Source: Deinococcus sp. (GTDB lineage Bacteria > Deinococcota > Deinococci > Deinococcales > Deinococcaceae). Taken from it: 12,189 nucleotides of DNA. The position numbers and the translations under genes were made by a program. The stretch lies in assembly GCA_018260375.1 (NCBI GenBank), contig JAGLBF010000067.1, positions 1-12,189 of the forward strand, read 5' to 3'. The notes below the pieces were generated by a model. It did not search any database, had not been told where the DNA came from, and was given only the letters and a program-made list of their open reading frames with translations. Shown piece after piece: positions 1-6,270 of the stretch. Position 1 is the stretch's first letter. Each line of letters opens with the position of its first letter.

Positions 1-10
1 GAATCCGTAT
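1..10 (+). repeat. Right end of a dispersed repeat cut by the window edge
   Basis: The first ten bases, GAATCCGTAT, are identical to the right terminus of the full repeat copies ending at 8707 and 10461. The rest of the copy would lie left of the window. The following bases up to the ligase stop codon at 109 show no gene and no convincing terminator. The match is short, so the call rests on its place in a window rich in these repeats. Confidence 0.45.
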
Positions 11-108
11 CACACGCCAAGTTTTTGTCGCCAAGCCCAGTGCTTTAAGCCCTCAAACCCTGATCTCTTTTGTTGCGGCCAGTCAGCACAGGGTTCCCTT
101 ACGATCTA

Positions 109-1818
109 TCAACCCTCAACCGTCTCCTTCTTGGCCTTGGCCTTGGCTTTTTCCTCCTCAGCCAGTACGCGGCGCAGCACTTTACCTACTGCCGACTTGG
201 GCAGTGCGTCACGCACCTCTACGCTGCGGGGGGCTTTGTAGGGGCTGAGCAGCGTGCGGCAAAAGGCGATAATTTCCTCTTGGGTAGCGCTTTGGCCTTG
301 CTTAAACACCACAAACGCCTTTACACTTTCGCCCCGGTAGGGATCGGGTATGCCCACTACAGCGGCCTCTAGCACAGCGGGGTGCTGGTAAAGCACTTCT
401 TCTACCTCACGGGGGTAGATGTTAAAGCCGCCTGCGATAATCAGTTCTTTTTTGCGGTCTACAATTTTAAAGTAGCCGTCACTGTCCATCGTCGCCAAGT
501 CGCCTGTCAGCAGCCAGCGCTCGCCGCCTTCTTCGCGGATGGTCTTGGCCGTTTCGTCGGGGCGCATCCAGTAGCCCAGCATCACATTGGGGCCGCTGAT
601 CCACAGCTCACCTATTTGGTCTACCGGCACTTCCTGGCCCTCATCACTCATCACCTTGGCATTGACCCCAGGTACGGGCATGCCGATCGAGCCGTCTTTT
701 TGTAGGCCGCGCACAGGGTTGACGTGGGTAATGGGGCTGCTTTCGGTCAGGCCGTAGCCTTCTACCAAGTTCGCTCCGTGCGTAATTTCGCGGAAGCGGT
801 GGGCAGTTTCTTGCGGCAGCGGCGCACTGCCCGAAATACAGGCTTTGATGTTAGACAGGTCGTAGCGCGGGGTGTCGGGCGAGTTGTTGATGGCGTTATA
901 CAGCGTGGGCACGCCAGGAAACATGGTGGCTTTGCTGCGCTGGGCAACCTCTAGCAGCATCTTCAGGTTGCGGGCGTCGGGTATCAAGACGATGGTGGCC
1001 CCTATAAGAATGCTGAGGTTCATGCTGACCGTCATGCCGTAGACATGAAAAAAGGGAATGGCGGCGAGGGTCACTTCTTCGCCTTCCCGCAGCTCGGGCA
1101 GCCAGCTCACCGCCTGCTGGCAGTTGGCAACCAGATTGCGGTGGGTCAGCATGGCGCCTTTGGGTATGCCTGTGGTGCCGCCTGTGTACTGCAACAGGGC
1201 CACGTCATCGGCGCTCACCGGTACAGGAGTGGGCAGGCGCTGCACGCTGAGCAACTCGGCAAGGTCATGGATTTTCCCGCCCGTCTTGACATCTACCCAC
1301 TTGCCTTTGCGCCGCTCGATCAGCGGGTATAGCAGGTTTTTTGGAAAGGGGAGACCGTCTTGTATGCCCGTTACCACCACATGCTTTACTTGCAACAGGG
1401 GGTTGTCTTTTATCTCTTGGTAGCGCGGAAAAAAGCTATCCAGAATAACCAGCACCTCAGCTCCTGAGTCAATCAGTTGGTACTCCAGCTCGTGGGCAAC
1501 GTACAGGGGTGATGTGTTGACCACCACTGCCCCCGCTAGCACTGCGCCAAAAAAGGCCACCACATACTGCGGACTGTTGGGCAGCATAATCGCCACGCGC
1601 TCGCCCTTACGTACACCCAATTGCTGCAGGCCAGCGGCAAAGTGGTGCACGTTTTTGAGCAGCTGGCGGTAGGTTTGGGTATGGCCTAAGAAGTCTATTG
1701 CAGTGCGGTGTGGAAAGCGTTCAACAGCGCGCTCAAGCATTCGCGGCAGGGTCATTTCAGTGGGGGTAAAGCTGCGCGGCACACCTTGTTCATAGTGCTC
1801 TAGCCAGGGCTGATTCAT
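109..1818 (-). CDS. fadD: Long-chain fatty acid--CoA ligase (FadD-type, AMP-forming)
   Basis: This 569-residue protein belongs to the ANL adenylating superfamily. Such ligases activate long-chain fatty acids with ATP to an acyl-AMP and then to acyl-CoA, feeding beta-oxidation or lipid synthesis at the inner face of the membrane. The core motifs are visible: the P-loop YTGGTTGIPKG at residues 211-221, GYGLTE at 354-359, TGD at 438-440, the hinge region DRKKELI at 454-460, and the C-terminal PKSAVGK with the expected catalytic lysine at 546. The length fits the family. The start has a good ribosome binding site, AAGGAG at 1827-1832, eight bases before the ATG. The C-terminus ends in a lysine/alanine-rich tail (about residues 555-565) of low complexity. 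It lies downstream of phoU, but 451 bases of repeat-rich DNA separate them, so it probably has its own promoter. The chain-length preference cannot be read from sequence. Confidence 0.95.
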   Translation of the reverse strand: MNQPWLEHYEQGVPRSFTPTEMTLPRMLERAVERFPHRTAIDFLGHTQTYRQLLKNVHHFAAGLQQLGVRKGERVAIMLPNSPQYVVAFFGAVLAGAVVVNTSPLYVAHELEYQLIDSGAEVLVILDSFFPRYQEIKDNPLLQVKHVVVTGIQDGLPFPKNLLYPLIERRKGKWVDVKTGGKIHDLAELLSVQRLPTPVPVSADDVALLQYTGGTTGIPKGAMLTHRNLVANCQQAVSWLPELREGEEVTLAAIPFFHVYGMTVSMNLSILIGATIVLIPDARNLKMLLEVAQRSKATMFPGVPTLYNAINNSPDTPRYDLSNIKACISGSAPLPQETAHRFREITHGANLVEGYGLTESSPITHVNPVRGLQKDGSIGMPVPGVNAKVMSDEGQEVPVDQIGELWISGPNVMLGYWMRPDETAKTIREEGGERWLLTGDLATMDSDGYFKIVDRKKELIIAGGFNIYPREVEEVLYQHPAVLEAAVVGIPDPYRGESVKAFVVFKQGQSATQEEIIAFCRTLLSPYKAPRSVEVRDALPKSAVGKVLRRVLAEEEKAKAKAKKETVEG

Positions 1819-1840
1819 AAACGTGGCTCCTTAAGGGCTG

Positions 1841-1846
1841 TATATA
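1841..1846 (-). promoter_or_regulatory. Candidate -10 box of the fadD promoter
   Basis: TATATA on the minus strand lies eight bases upstream of the AAGGAG ribosome binding site of the CoA ligase gene. No good -35 box stands at 16-18 bases. TTACAC (1866-1871) is 19 bases away and TTGTTA (1869-1874) is 22 bases away. A short leader with a ribosome binding site would follow from this box. Confidence 0.35.
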
Positions 1847-1879
1847 GAAGATTAATTCCTACGCAGTGTAACAAAAAAA

Positions 1880-1896
1880 GTTGAACTAAGTACAAC
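1880..1896. promoter_or_regulatory. Palindrome upstream of fadD, possible operator
   Basis: GTTGAACTAAGTACAAC is a 17-base near-perfect palindrome: the half sites GTTGAACT and AGTACAAC pair at seven of eight positions around a central A. It lies just upstream of the probable fadD promoter, about 45 bases before the expected transcription start. It is of the size and symmetry bound by dimeric repressors such as the TetR or MarR families, which often control fatty-acid genes. No matching regulator gene is in the window, so the binding protein is unknown. Confidence 0.4.
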
Positions 1897-1959
1897 GTAA
1901 AGCCAGGCAGCCATCAGCACCCGGCCATCAGGTTTTGGGCCGCCAGCAGCGCGTCATAC

Positions 1960-2058
1960 TACGCATTCCGACTTGAACCGTATTGAACACGCGATGAGGG
2001 AAGGCCAGCGGGTATAGCAAACAGTAGGTGTTGTGTGGTATGGCCGCGCAGACGGCAC
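1960..2058 (-). repeat. Decayed copy of the dispersed repeat
   Basis: This stretch aligns in order with the copy at 3005-3140. It begins with TACGCATTCCGACTTGA (compare TACGGATTCCGATTGA), continues with GCGATGAGGGAA (compare GCGAGTGGGAAC), and ends with TGTGGTATGGCCGCGCAGAC (compare GCGCGGTATGGAGCCGCAGG). The termini are lost and many bases differ, so it is probably an old copy. Any open frame through it is unlikely to be a gene. Confidence 0.45.
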
Positions 2059-2065
2059 CGTTAGC

Positions 2066-2135
2066 AGCACCGTCAGGAAAGCACAGGCGGGAAAGCATAG
2101 TCGGGCCAGCACAGTTAAGAGAGCACAGTCGGGCT
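2066..2135. repeat. Tandem array, five 14-bp units
   Basis: Five adjoining units of exactly 14 bases start at 2066, 2080, 2094, 2108 and 2122. Their sequences are AGCACCGTCAGGAA, AGCACAGGCGGGAA, AGCATAGTCGGGCC, AGCACAGTTAAGAG and AGCACAGTCGGGCT. The AGCA(C/T) head is constant and the tail varies. The last unit forms the left arm of the hairpin at 2122-2150 and runs into the repeat copy that ends at 2234. The array therefore appears to be an expansion of the internal stem region of that repeat. The units lack the long identical repeats and unique spacers of a CRISPR. Confidence 0.7.
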
Positions 2136-2150
2136 AGCACCGACTGTGCT
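2122..2150. other. Perfect 11-bp hairpin with 7-base loop
   Basis: AGCACAGTCGG (2122-2132) and CCGACTGTGCT (2140-2150) are perfect reverse complements around the loop GCTAGCA. The same 11/7/11 layout occurs at 8746-8774 with nine of eleven pairs, including one compensatory pair change. No run of T follows on either strand, so it does not look like a simple intrinsic terminator. Confidence 0.6.
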
Positions 2151-2234
2151 CCCTTACTAGGGAACCCGTATCTTTTCCCACTCGCATCCGCCCCGATTCA
2201 ATCAAGTCATTTCTGATTCAATCGCAATCCGTAT
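2122..2234 (+). repeat. Dispersed repeat copy (subtype 2), left end replaced by 14-bp array
   Basis: From the hairpin at 2122 to the right terminus CAATCCGTAT at 2225-2234, this copy matches the copy at 8709-8857. Shared blocks are AGGGAACCCGTATCTTTT, then CACTCGCATCCGCC (there TACTCGTATCCGCC), then ATTCAATCA followed by TTTCTGATT. The usual left end, ATACGG(A/G)CTGCG, is absent, and the 14-bp tandem array lies in its place. It lies between phoU and the CoA ligase gene. Confidence 0.65.
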
Positions 2235-2269
2235 CCGGGCTATACAGTCTCCAGCGGGTAAGATAAGTA

Positions 2270-2914
2270 TCAGCTTTCGCGCTGGCCTGTAATCCAGTAG
2301 TGCATGCGCTCAGCGACGTTTTCAATGTGATCACCAATGCGCTCAAGTGAGCGGCCTATGCGCATCACGGTCAGGCCCTTGGAGATGGTGCGGGGGTCTT
2401 CAAGCATGTAGGTGACCAGTTCACGCTGGGTTTGCTCATACAGGTCGTCTACTTCATCATCCATCTTGAGGGTAATTTCTGCGGCTTCTACACTGCGTTC
2501 TTCTAGCGCGTGGCGCAGGCTGGCCGTCATCTCTTGTAGGCGCTCAAGCATACGGCGCAAGTTGCCGTAGCGCCCCAGTGGAGCATCATGGCTCAGTTCG
2601 GCGCTGTCTTCGGCAACGTGTACGGCGTAATCACCCATGCGCTCTATGTCGGTCAGACTTTTGAGGATAAGCCCCAGCAAACGCAGGTCGCGGGCTACAG
2701 GCTGGTGTAGAGCAATGATACGCAGGCACTCGGCTTCAATACGGTGCTCGTGTTCGTCTACATGGCGGTCAAGGGCCTGCACTTCACTCAGGCGCCCGCC
2801 GTTGTTGTTGACCAGCGCCTCGCCCGAAATAGGCAGCATTTTTTCAACAATGCTGAGCATTTCAATGGTGTCTTTGAGCACCGCTTGTAAGTCGTTTTCC
2901 AAAACTTCACGCAT
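2270..2914 (-). CDS. phoU: Phosphate signalling protein PhoU
   Basis: This 214-residue protein has the length and all-helical, duplicated layout of PhoU. Such proteins sit at the membrane, bind metal, and link the Pst phosphate transporter to the PhoR-PhoB two-component system, damping the response when phosphate is plentiful. The two related three-helix halves each carry the family signature: ERMGDYAVHVAE in the first and ERIGDHIENVAE near the C-terminus. Their acidic residues usually bind iron or magnesium. The start is supported by AAGGGAG (2924-2930), nine bases before the ATG. It lies downstream of the kinase and regulator genes on the same strand, as expected for a phosphate module, but 390 bases with two repeats separate it from the kinase. 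No pst transporter gene is in the window. Confidence 0.95.
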   Translation of the reverse strand: MREVLENDLQAVLKDTIEMLSIVEKMLPISGEALVNNNGGRLSEVQALDRHVDEHEHRIEAECLRIIALHQPVARDLRLLGLILKSLTDIERMGDYAVHVAEDSAELSHDAPLGRYGNLRRMLERLQEMTASLRHALEERSVEAAEITLKMDDEVDDLYEQTQRELVTYMLEDPRTISKGLTVMRIGRSLERIGDHIENVAERMHYWITGQRES

Positions 2915-2959
2915 GATGTTGTTCTCCCTTGTGGCCCTTATGATAAATCTGAGCGCTCG

Positions 2960-2990
2960 ATATGCGCTGAGCTTACCTGCGTTATGTCAA
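2960..2990 (-). promoter_or_regulatory. Weak promoter candidate for phoU
   Basis: On the minus strand a perfect TTGACA (2985-2990) is followed, after an over-long 19-base spacer, by GCATAT (2960-2965). The spacing is poor and other -10 boxes are possible, for example TATCAT nearer the gene. The -35 match is the main support. This 90-base stretch between phoU and the repeat at 3005 is the likely place for a promoter. Confidence 0.25.
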
Positions 2991-3004
2991 GGCTTTATCT
3001 GCTG

Positions 3005-3140
3005 ATACGGATTCCGATTGATTTGGCGTACTTCCGAATCAATCCGAGCGGACGCGAGTGGGAACAGCATACGGACTGCGCGGTATGGAGCCGCAGGCGG
3101 CGCTTTTCCGACTGTGGTGGAATTTAGCGCAGTCCGTATG
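3005..3140 (-). repeat. Full-length dispersed repeat, subtype 1
   Basis: This 136-base copy is nearly identical, in inverse orientation, to the one at 8572-8707; by eye they differ at five positions. It has two modules. Bases 3068-3140 form a 73-base module with perfect 14-base inverted ends (CATACGGACTGCGC and GCGCAGTCCGTATG). Bases 3005-3067 form a second module ending in the outer terminus ATACGGATTCCGATTGATT. It lies between the kinase gene and phoU. No protein is encoded, and it resembles a small non-autonomous mobile element or a Deinococcus small non-coding repeat. Confidence 0.8.
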
Positions 3141-3255
3141 AGGGGTGCAGGCGTGAGCGCCCTGGGTTTTTGCCATCATCAACCGGGGCAACTGTAACTC
3201 AAGTCGCTCACCGTGAACATCACTTCGGCCGCTGTACGGCGCACTGACGTTGCTG

Positions 3256-3304
3256 TACGGACTGCGATTCAATCACGTCGTTTCTGATTTAATCGCAGTC
3301 CGTA
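3256..3304. repeat. Short palindromic repeat abutting the kinase stop codon
   Basis: TACGGACTGCGATT (3256-3269) and AATCGCAGTCCGTA (3291-3304) are perfect 14-base inverted arms around a 21-base centre. The centre and right arm match the right module of the subtype 2 copies (ATTCAATCA, then TTTCTGATT and AATCG). The kinase stop codon TAA (3307-3305 on the minus strand) lies directly at the arm's edge. As RNA on the minus strand it would form a strong hairpin right after the stop, but without a T-run. The 113 bases between it and the copy ending at 3140 show nothing recognisable. Confidence 0.7.
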
Positions 3305-4249
3305 TTAGGTGAGCCCTGCTACCCCAGGCAAGGTAAAGACAAAGGCATTGAGGTCACCGCGCCGCTCGGCCCAGGCTTGCCCGCCCCAGCCTTGCACCAA
3401 GCTGCGGACGATATATAAGCCCATGCCACTGCCCATGCCTGTCGCACCCTCGCCGCGTGTGTGGGCCTGAAAAAGGTGCTCTGTGCCGCTCAGGGATGCG
3501 CCCTCATCGCACACAGCAATTTCTATCCACAGGCCGCGCACGGTGCTTTGTACTTCTATGCGCCCACCGCGCGGGCCGTACTTGAGAGCGTTTTCTATCA
3601 GGTTGAGCAATATTTGTAGCAGCTTGTCAGGGTCAGCGCGTACCAGGTGGTCTTCACCAAAGATAACCGTGGCGTTGTGGGCGGCAAGATCAGGCATTAG
3701 CAGCCGCTCAACGCGGTTGTACACCTCACTGAGCGGCACCGTACGCGCCCGTGTGGGCCGGAACCCCACCGCCAGATCCTCTACTAGTCGTGCCAGGCGC
3801 TCTACTTCCTGCAAGCCCTGCTTGACAAAGGTCTGCTGCAACTCTTCGGGCATTGCGTATTCCAGCGCCTCTAACACGCCGCGTAGCCCTGTAACGGGCG
3901 TGCGAAATTCATGCGACAAAATGGCTGTGGCTTCCCGAAGTTCGGCCTCACGGCGGCGGTGGTCGGTGATGTCTTCTACTATCAGCGCCCCAGGCACAGC
4001 GAGGCAGCGCAGGGTACGGCCCGATACCTCCAGTTCGGTTTCGCCGCCGCGCTCGCACAGGGCCTCTAAGGTGTGGCGGCGCAACACCTCAAGCAGTGGG
4101 CGGCCGCGTGCCTTTTCATTGCTGACATTCCACAGCCTTGCTGCTGCCGTGTTCAGGTGAGTGACTACTCCGTTCTCAAACAGCACTACGGCCTGCGGTA
4201 GGGCGTCTTGCCAGTGCTGGGCGCTGCTCTCCACGCTCAGACGTTCCAT
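3305..4249 (-). CDS. Soluble PAS-domain sensor histidine kinase (PhoR-like position)
   Basis: This 314-residue protein has a PAS-like N-terminal region (about residues 12-60), then a dimerisation/phosphoacceptor helix with SHEFRTPVTG (phospho-accepting His113). A complete HATPase domain follows: N-box NLIENALKYG (Asn217 and Asn220), G1 box CDEG (Asp248), and G2 box GMGSGMGLYIV. No membrane segment or signal peptide is visible, so unlike typical PhoR it should act in the cytoplasm. It presumably phosphorylates the response regulator encoded just upstream, whose last 13 bases overlap its start, a sign of translational coupling. An AGGA lies seven bases before the ATG. With phoU next downstream, a phosphate-responsive role is likely but not proven; the signal could also be cytoplasmic energy or redox state read by the PAS domain. 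Confidence 0.92.
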   Translation of the reverse strand: MERLSVESSAQHWQDALPQAVVLFENGVVTHLNTAAARLWNVSNEKARGRPLLEVLRRHTLEALCERGGETELEVSGRTLRCLAVPGALIVEDITDHRRREAELREATAILSHEFRTPVTGLRGVLEALEYAMPEELQQTFVKQGLQEVERLARLVEDLAVGFRPTRARTVPLSEVYNRVERLLMPDLAAHNATVIFGEDHLVRADPDKLLQILLNLIENALKYGPRGGRIEVQSTVRGLWIEIAVCDEGASLSGTEHLFQAHTRGEGATGMGSGMGLYIVRSLVQGWGGQAWAERRGDLNAFVFTLPGVAGLT

Positions 4250-4929
4250 AACCGCATCCTATACCCTTTGCCGCGCACCGTTTCTATAAAGAGCGGTGCG
4301 GTGGGGTCGTCGCCCAAGTGGGCGCGCAGTTGGGTGATGTGCTGGTCAACGGTGCGCTCACCGCCCAAAAAGTCAGCGCCCCACACGCGGTCAAGCAGGT
4401 CGGTGCGCGAGTACACGCGGCCCACGTTGGTTGCCAAAAAGGTGAGCAGGTCAAACTCGCGGCGGGTGAGGTTGAGCGCTATACCGTCCTTGCTGGCTTC
4501 TGCTGCCGACACGTCAATTGTAAGGGGCCCCACCTGAAGCACCTGAAGTACCTCGGCCTGGGTGCGGCGCAGCAGGGCGCGCACGCGGGCGACTAGCTCG
4601 GCGGCGCTAAAGGGTTTGGTCAGGTAATCATCGGCTCCTGTCTCTAGGCCCTCAACCCGCTCGGCTTCGGCGGCGCGGGCGGTGAGCATCAGCACAGGGA
4701 GTTTGCGAAGTTCTGGGTCAGCACGCAGACGGCGCAAAAAGCTCAAGCCACTTTCACCTGGCAGCATCCAGTCCAGCACCAGTGCATCGGCATGTTCTAG
4801 GCTGTTCAGCGCCTCCTCTACAGTGCCAAACGCCGACACCCGCAGGCCCGCGCGCTCTAGGTGAAACTTCAGTACGCCCTGCACGGTGCTTTCATCTTCT
4901 ATGACGACCACATGGCTCACGCTACTCAT
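4237..4929 (-). CDS. OmpR/PhoB-family response regulator
   Basis: This 230-residue protein has an N-terminal receiver domain with the acidic pocket (Glu11-Asp12), phospho-accepting Asp53 (LVLDWMLPG), Thr83 and Lys105 (LTKPF). It also has a C-terminal winged-helix DNA-binding domain ending in the typical TVDQHITQLR recognition helix and ETVRGKGYRM hairpin. It is the partner of the kinase whose gene overlaps its 3' end. The context with PhoU suggests a PhoB-like role. The ATG at 4929 has no Shine-Dalgarno and overlaps a -10 box (CATAAT, 4928-4933). A GTG at 4920, three codons later, would then be a leaderless start and give VSHVVVIEDE. Both starts are possible, and the protein differs by only three residues. 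Confidence 0.92.
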   Translation of the reverse strand: MSSVSHVVVIEDESTVQGVLKFHLERAGLRVSAFGTVEEALNSLEHADALVLDWMLPGESGLSFLRRLRADPELRKLPVLMLTARAAEAERVEGLETGADDYLTKPFSAAELVARVRALLRRTQAEVLQVLQVGPLTIDVSAAEASKDGIALNLTRREFDLLTFLATNVGRVYSRTDLLDRVWGADFLGGERTVDQHITQLRAHLGDDPTAPLFIETVRGKGYRMRLWNV

Positions 4930-4959
4930 TATGAAGGAAAGGAGTCAGGGAGGTGTCAG
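4928..4959 (-). promoter_or_regulatory. Pho-box-like direct repeat and -10 box before the response regulator
   Basis: On the minus strand CTGACAC (4953-4959) and CTGACTC (4942-4948) are direct repeats with a four-base gap, thus an 11-base period. They are followed eight bases later by the -10 box CATAAT (4928-4933). This is the geometry of PhoB-bound promoters, where two CTGTCAT-like sites replace the -35 box. A third related site, CTGTCCC (4974-4980), lies 21 bases further upstream. No better -35 box is present. It suggests autoregulation of the two-component pair. Confidence 0.4.
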
Positions 4960-5028
4960 CAAAGGGTAGAAAGGGGACAGGTGATGGCCGGAAAAAGTCA
5001 GCGAGCGCAGATGTGCCGGGGTGTAGTT

Positions 5029-5066
5029 ATACGGACTGCGCTCCATTCCAGCCCAGTCGGAAAGCC
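5029..5066 (+). repeat. Truncated dispersed repeat (left end only)
   Basis: ATACGGACTGCGCTCCATTCC, interrupted here for length, is followed by AGCCCAGTCGGAAAGCC and matches the left 38 bases of the full copies. The similarity stops exactly at the stop codon of the metallo-hydrolase gene (5067-5069). That protein's own C-terminus looks native for its family, so the repeat seems trimmed to the gene boundary. Confidence 0.65.
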
Positions 5067-5723
5067 TTACAGGTGCGGATTCTCCGCCCGCTCGCGGCCG
5101 ATGGTGGTGGTTTTACCGTGACCTGGGTAAATCACCGTGTTGTCTGGTAAAGTCAAAAGCTCTTGATGTATGCCCCGCAGCAGTTGTTCGTGGTCGCCGT
5201 AGGGCAAGTCGGTGCGGCCTACGTTGCCCGCAAACAGGGTGTCACCCACCACTGCAAAACCTGCGCCAGTAAGTACCACGTGACCTGGGGCGTGCCCTGG
5301 AAGTTCGCGCACGGTGAGGGTGCTGTCGGCCAGCGGCAGGGTTTGGCCCTGGGTAAGCCACAAGTCGGGGTCGGCAGGCTGGACAAAGGGAAGGTTCCAG
5401 TACGCCGCGCTCTGCTGACCTGTTCGGTACAGCGGCAAATCGCTCGCGTGCAGGTACACAGGGGCAGACAGTTCACCGCGCAGGGCTTCCACCGCGCCGA
5501 TGTGGTCAAAGTGGCCGTGCGTCAGCACAATCCCTTTGACCTGTACGCCCAGCGCTCTGACCCAGGCTAGCAGCCGCTGGGCCTCGTCGCCCGGATCTAT
5601 CAGGTAGCCTTCTTGGGTGGTGTCGTCCCACACCAGCACGGCATTTTGCCTGACGGGGCCGTTTCTGAGGGTGGCCACGTGCAGTGGGCCGTACGTATCA
5701 ATATCTGGGCTGGTTGGCATCAT
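5067..5723 (-). CDS. MBL-fold metallo-hydrolase, glyoxalase II-like (YcbL type)
   Basis: This 218-residue protein belongs to the metallo-beta-lactamase fold. The metal-binding signature THGHFDHIG (His69, His71, Asp73, His74) is followed by His144 in PGHAPGH, Asp161 in VVGD and His202 in YPGHG, a complete two-metal site. The segment NVGRTDLPYGDHEQL and the C-terminus TTIGRERAENPHL are typical of the short YcbL-type enzymes, which hydrolyse thioesters such as S-lactoylglutathione or similar substrates. In a Deinococcus-like host without glutathione, the natural thiol may be bacillithiol; this is inference. The start was taken as the first of two adjacent ATGs. TACACT (5730-5735) six bases before it fits a leaderless transcript. 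The frame is open upstream to 5963, but that part runs antisense to the gene at 5776 and resembles no family. Confidence 0.92.
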   Translation of the reverse strand: MMPTSPDIDTYGPLHVATLRNGPVRQNAVLVWDDTTQEGYLIDPGDEAQRLLAWVRALGVQVKGIVLTHGHFDHIGAVEALRGELSAPVYLHASDLPLYRTGQQSAAYWNLPFVQPADPDLWLTQGQTLPLADSTLTVRELPGHAPGHVVLTGAGFAVVGDTLFAGNVGRTDLPYGDHEQLLRGIHQELLTLPDNTVIYPGHGKTTTIGRERAENPHL

Positions 5724-5729
5724 GGCTAC

Positions 5730-5756
5730 AGTGTAAGCGAGTACCGGGTAGGGCAA
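5730..5756 (-). promoter_or_regulatory. Leaderless promoter of the metallo-hydrolase gene
   Basis: The -10 box TACACT (5730-5735, minus strand) fits the TANNNT consensus and ends six bases before the ATG at 5723. Transcription would therefore begin at or next to the start codon. TTGCCC (5751-5756) is a possible -35 with a 15-base spacer. No Shine-Dalgarno is present. This spacing is the common one for leaderless genes in Deinococcus. Confidence 0.5.
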
Positions 5757-5775
5757 GTGCGGCACAATAAAGTCT

Positions 5776-6063
5776 ATGTTCAGGCGCCATAACCCTTCTG
5801 CCGAAAACCCCAGCACACCCTCTGATGAGCACGAAATCAACTTTGCCGCTGCCATTTTGCAAGGCCGCAATGCCCGCGACGTAGACGACAGCGAGGTTTT
5901 ACAGCAAGCCGAGCGCCTGCTTAGCGGCTGGATGAACGGGCAGCACAAGATGGAGCGCCCCAAACTGTACGACCACTACGCCCTGGTCTTGGCTGCGATG
6001 CTTCGCCGTATTCAAACCCTGGAAGCGCGTATAGAGAAACTAGAGCAGGGTGACGGACAATAA
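5776..6063 (+). CDS. Small hypothetical protein with C-terminal coiled coil
   Basis: This 95-residue protein is not recognised. It has a polar N-terminal part rich in Asn, Ser and Pro (residues 1-20), a charged middle region, and a C-terminal helix (about residues 63-92). That helix has heptad-like spacing in LYDHYALVLAAMLRRI and QTLEARIEKLEQ, suggesting an oligomerising coiled coil. There is no signal peptide or membrane segment. Its gene is divergent from the metallo-hydrolase gene, with 52 bases between the starts. No Shine-Dalgarno precedes the ATG, and an in-frame stop just upstream excludes a longer version. Its third-position bias and sensible composition favour it over the antisense frame. 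It may be a conserved small protein; no function can be given. Confidence 0.65.
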   Translation: MFRRHNPSAENPSTPSDEHEINFAAAILQGRNARDVDDSEVLQQAERLLSGWMNGQHKMERPKLYDHYALVLAAMLRRIQTLEARIEKLEQGDGQ

Positions 6064-6072
6064 GAGCCTGCC

Positions 6073-6105
6073 AGGTAGATCGTGCATCATCATGCACCTC
6101 TACCT
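6073..6105. terminator. Hairpin between convergent genes
   Basis: AGGTAGA and TCTACCT form an outer 7-bp stem, and GTGCAT and ATGCAC form an inner 6-bp stem around the loop CATC, with a small 2x1 internal loop. It lies ten bases after the stop of the coiled-coil gene, in the gap before the convergent panD. No T-run follows on either strand, so it is at best an atypical or bidirectional terminator. The rest of the 207-base gap shows nothing further. Confidence 0.35.
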
Positions 6106-6270
6106 TGAGCAGAATAAATAAGCAACAGAATGAATAGGCAAAGCGTAGCTGCTGGTAGAACTGGAGCTGTAACTGGGAGCTACTTAGAAAACATTAGAGA
6201 GAAAGCCAGCCTTTTTATAGGATAGACGGGCGCTTTTGTATTTTGCTGCGCTATTGAGCACCTGCTGACT

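Noticed and set aside
88..109. GGGTTCCCT before the ligase stop as another repeat fragment
   Set aside because: Only nine bases match the inverse of the subtype 2 middle part (AGGGAACCC) and the flanks do not align.
2066..2135. Possible CRISPR array
   Set aside because: The units adjoin at 14 bases without spacers and vary among themselves.
2028..2216. Small open frames on both strands between phoU and fadD
   Set aside because: They consist of repeat copies and the 14-bp array; no ribosome site or family match.
3039..3272. Open frame of 77 codons on the minus strand between kinase and phoU
   Set aside because: It is translated mostly from repeat sequence and has no start signal.
5724..5963. 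Upstream extension of the metallo-hydrolase frame by 80 residues
   Set aside because: The extension resembles no family, lies antisense to the coiled-coil gene, and a leaderless promoter stands directly before the ATG at 5723.
6145..6240. Inverted GTAGCT/AGCTAC and AAAG/CTTTTT as terminators
   Set aside because: The arms are short or far apart and the stems are too weak to support a call.
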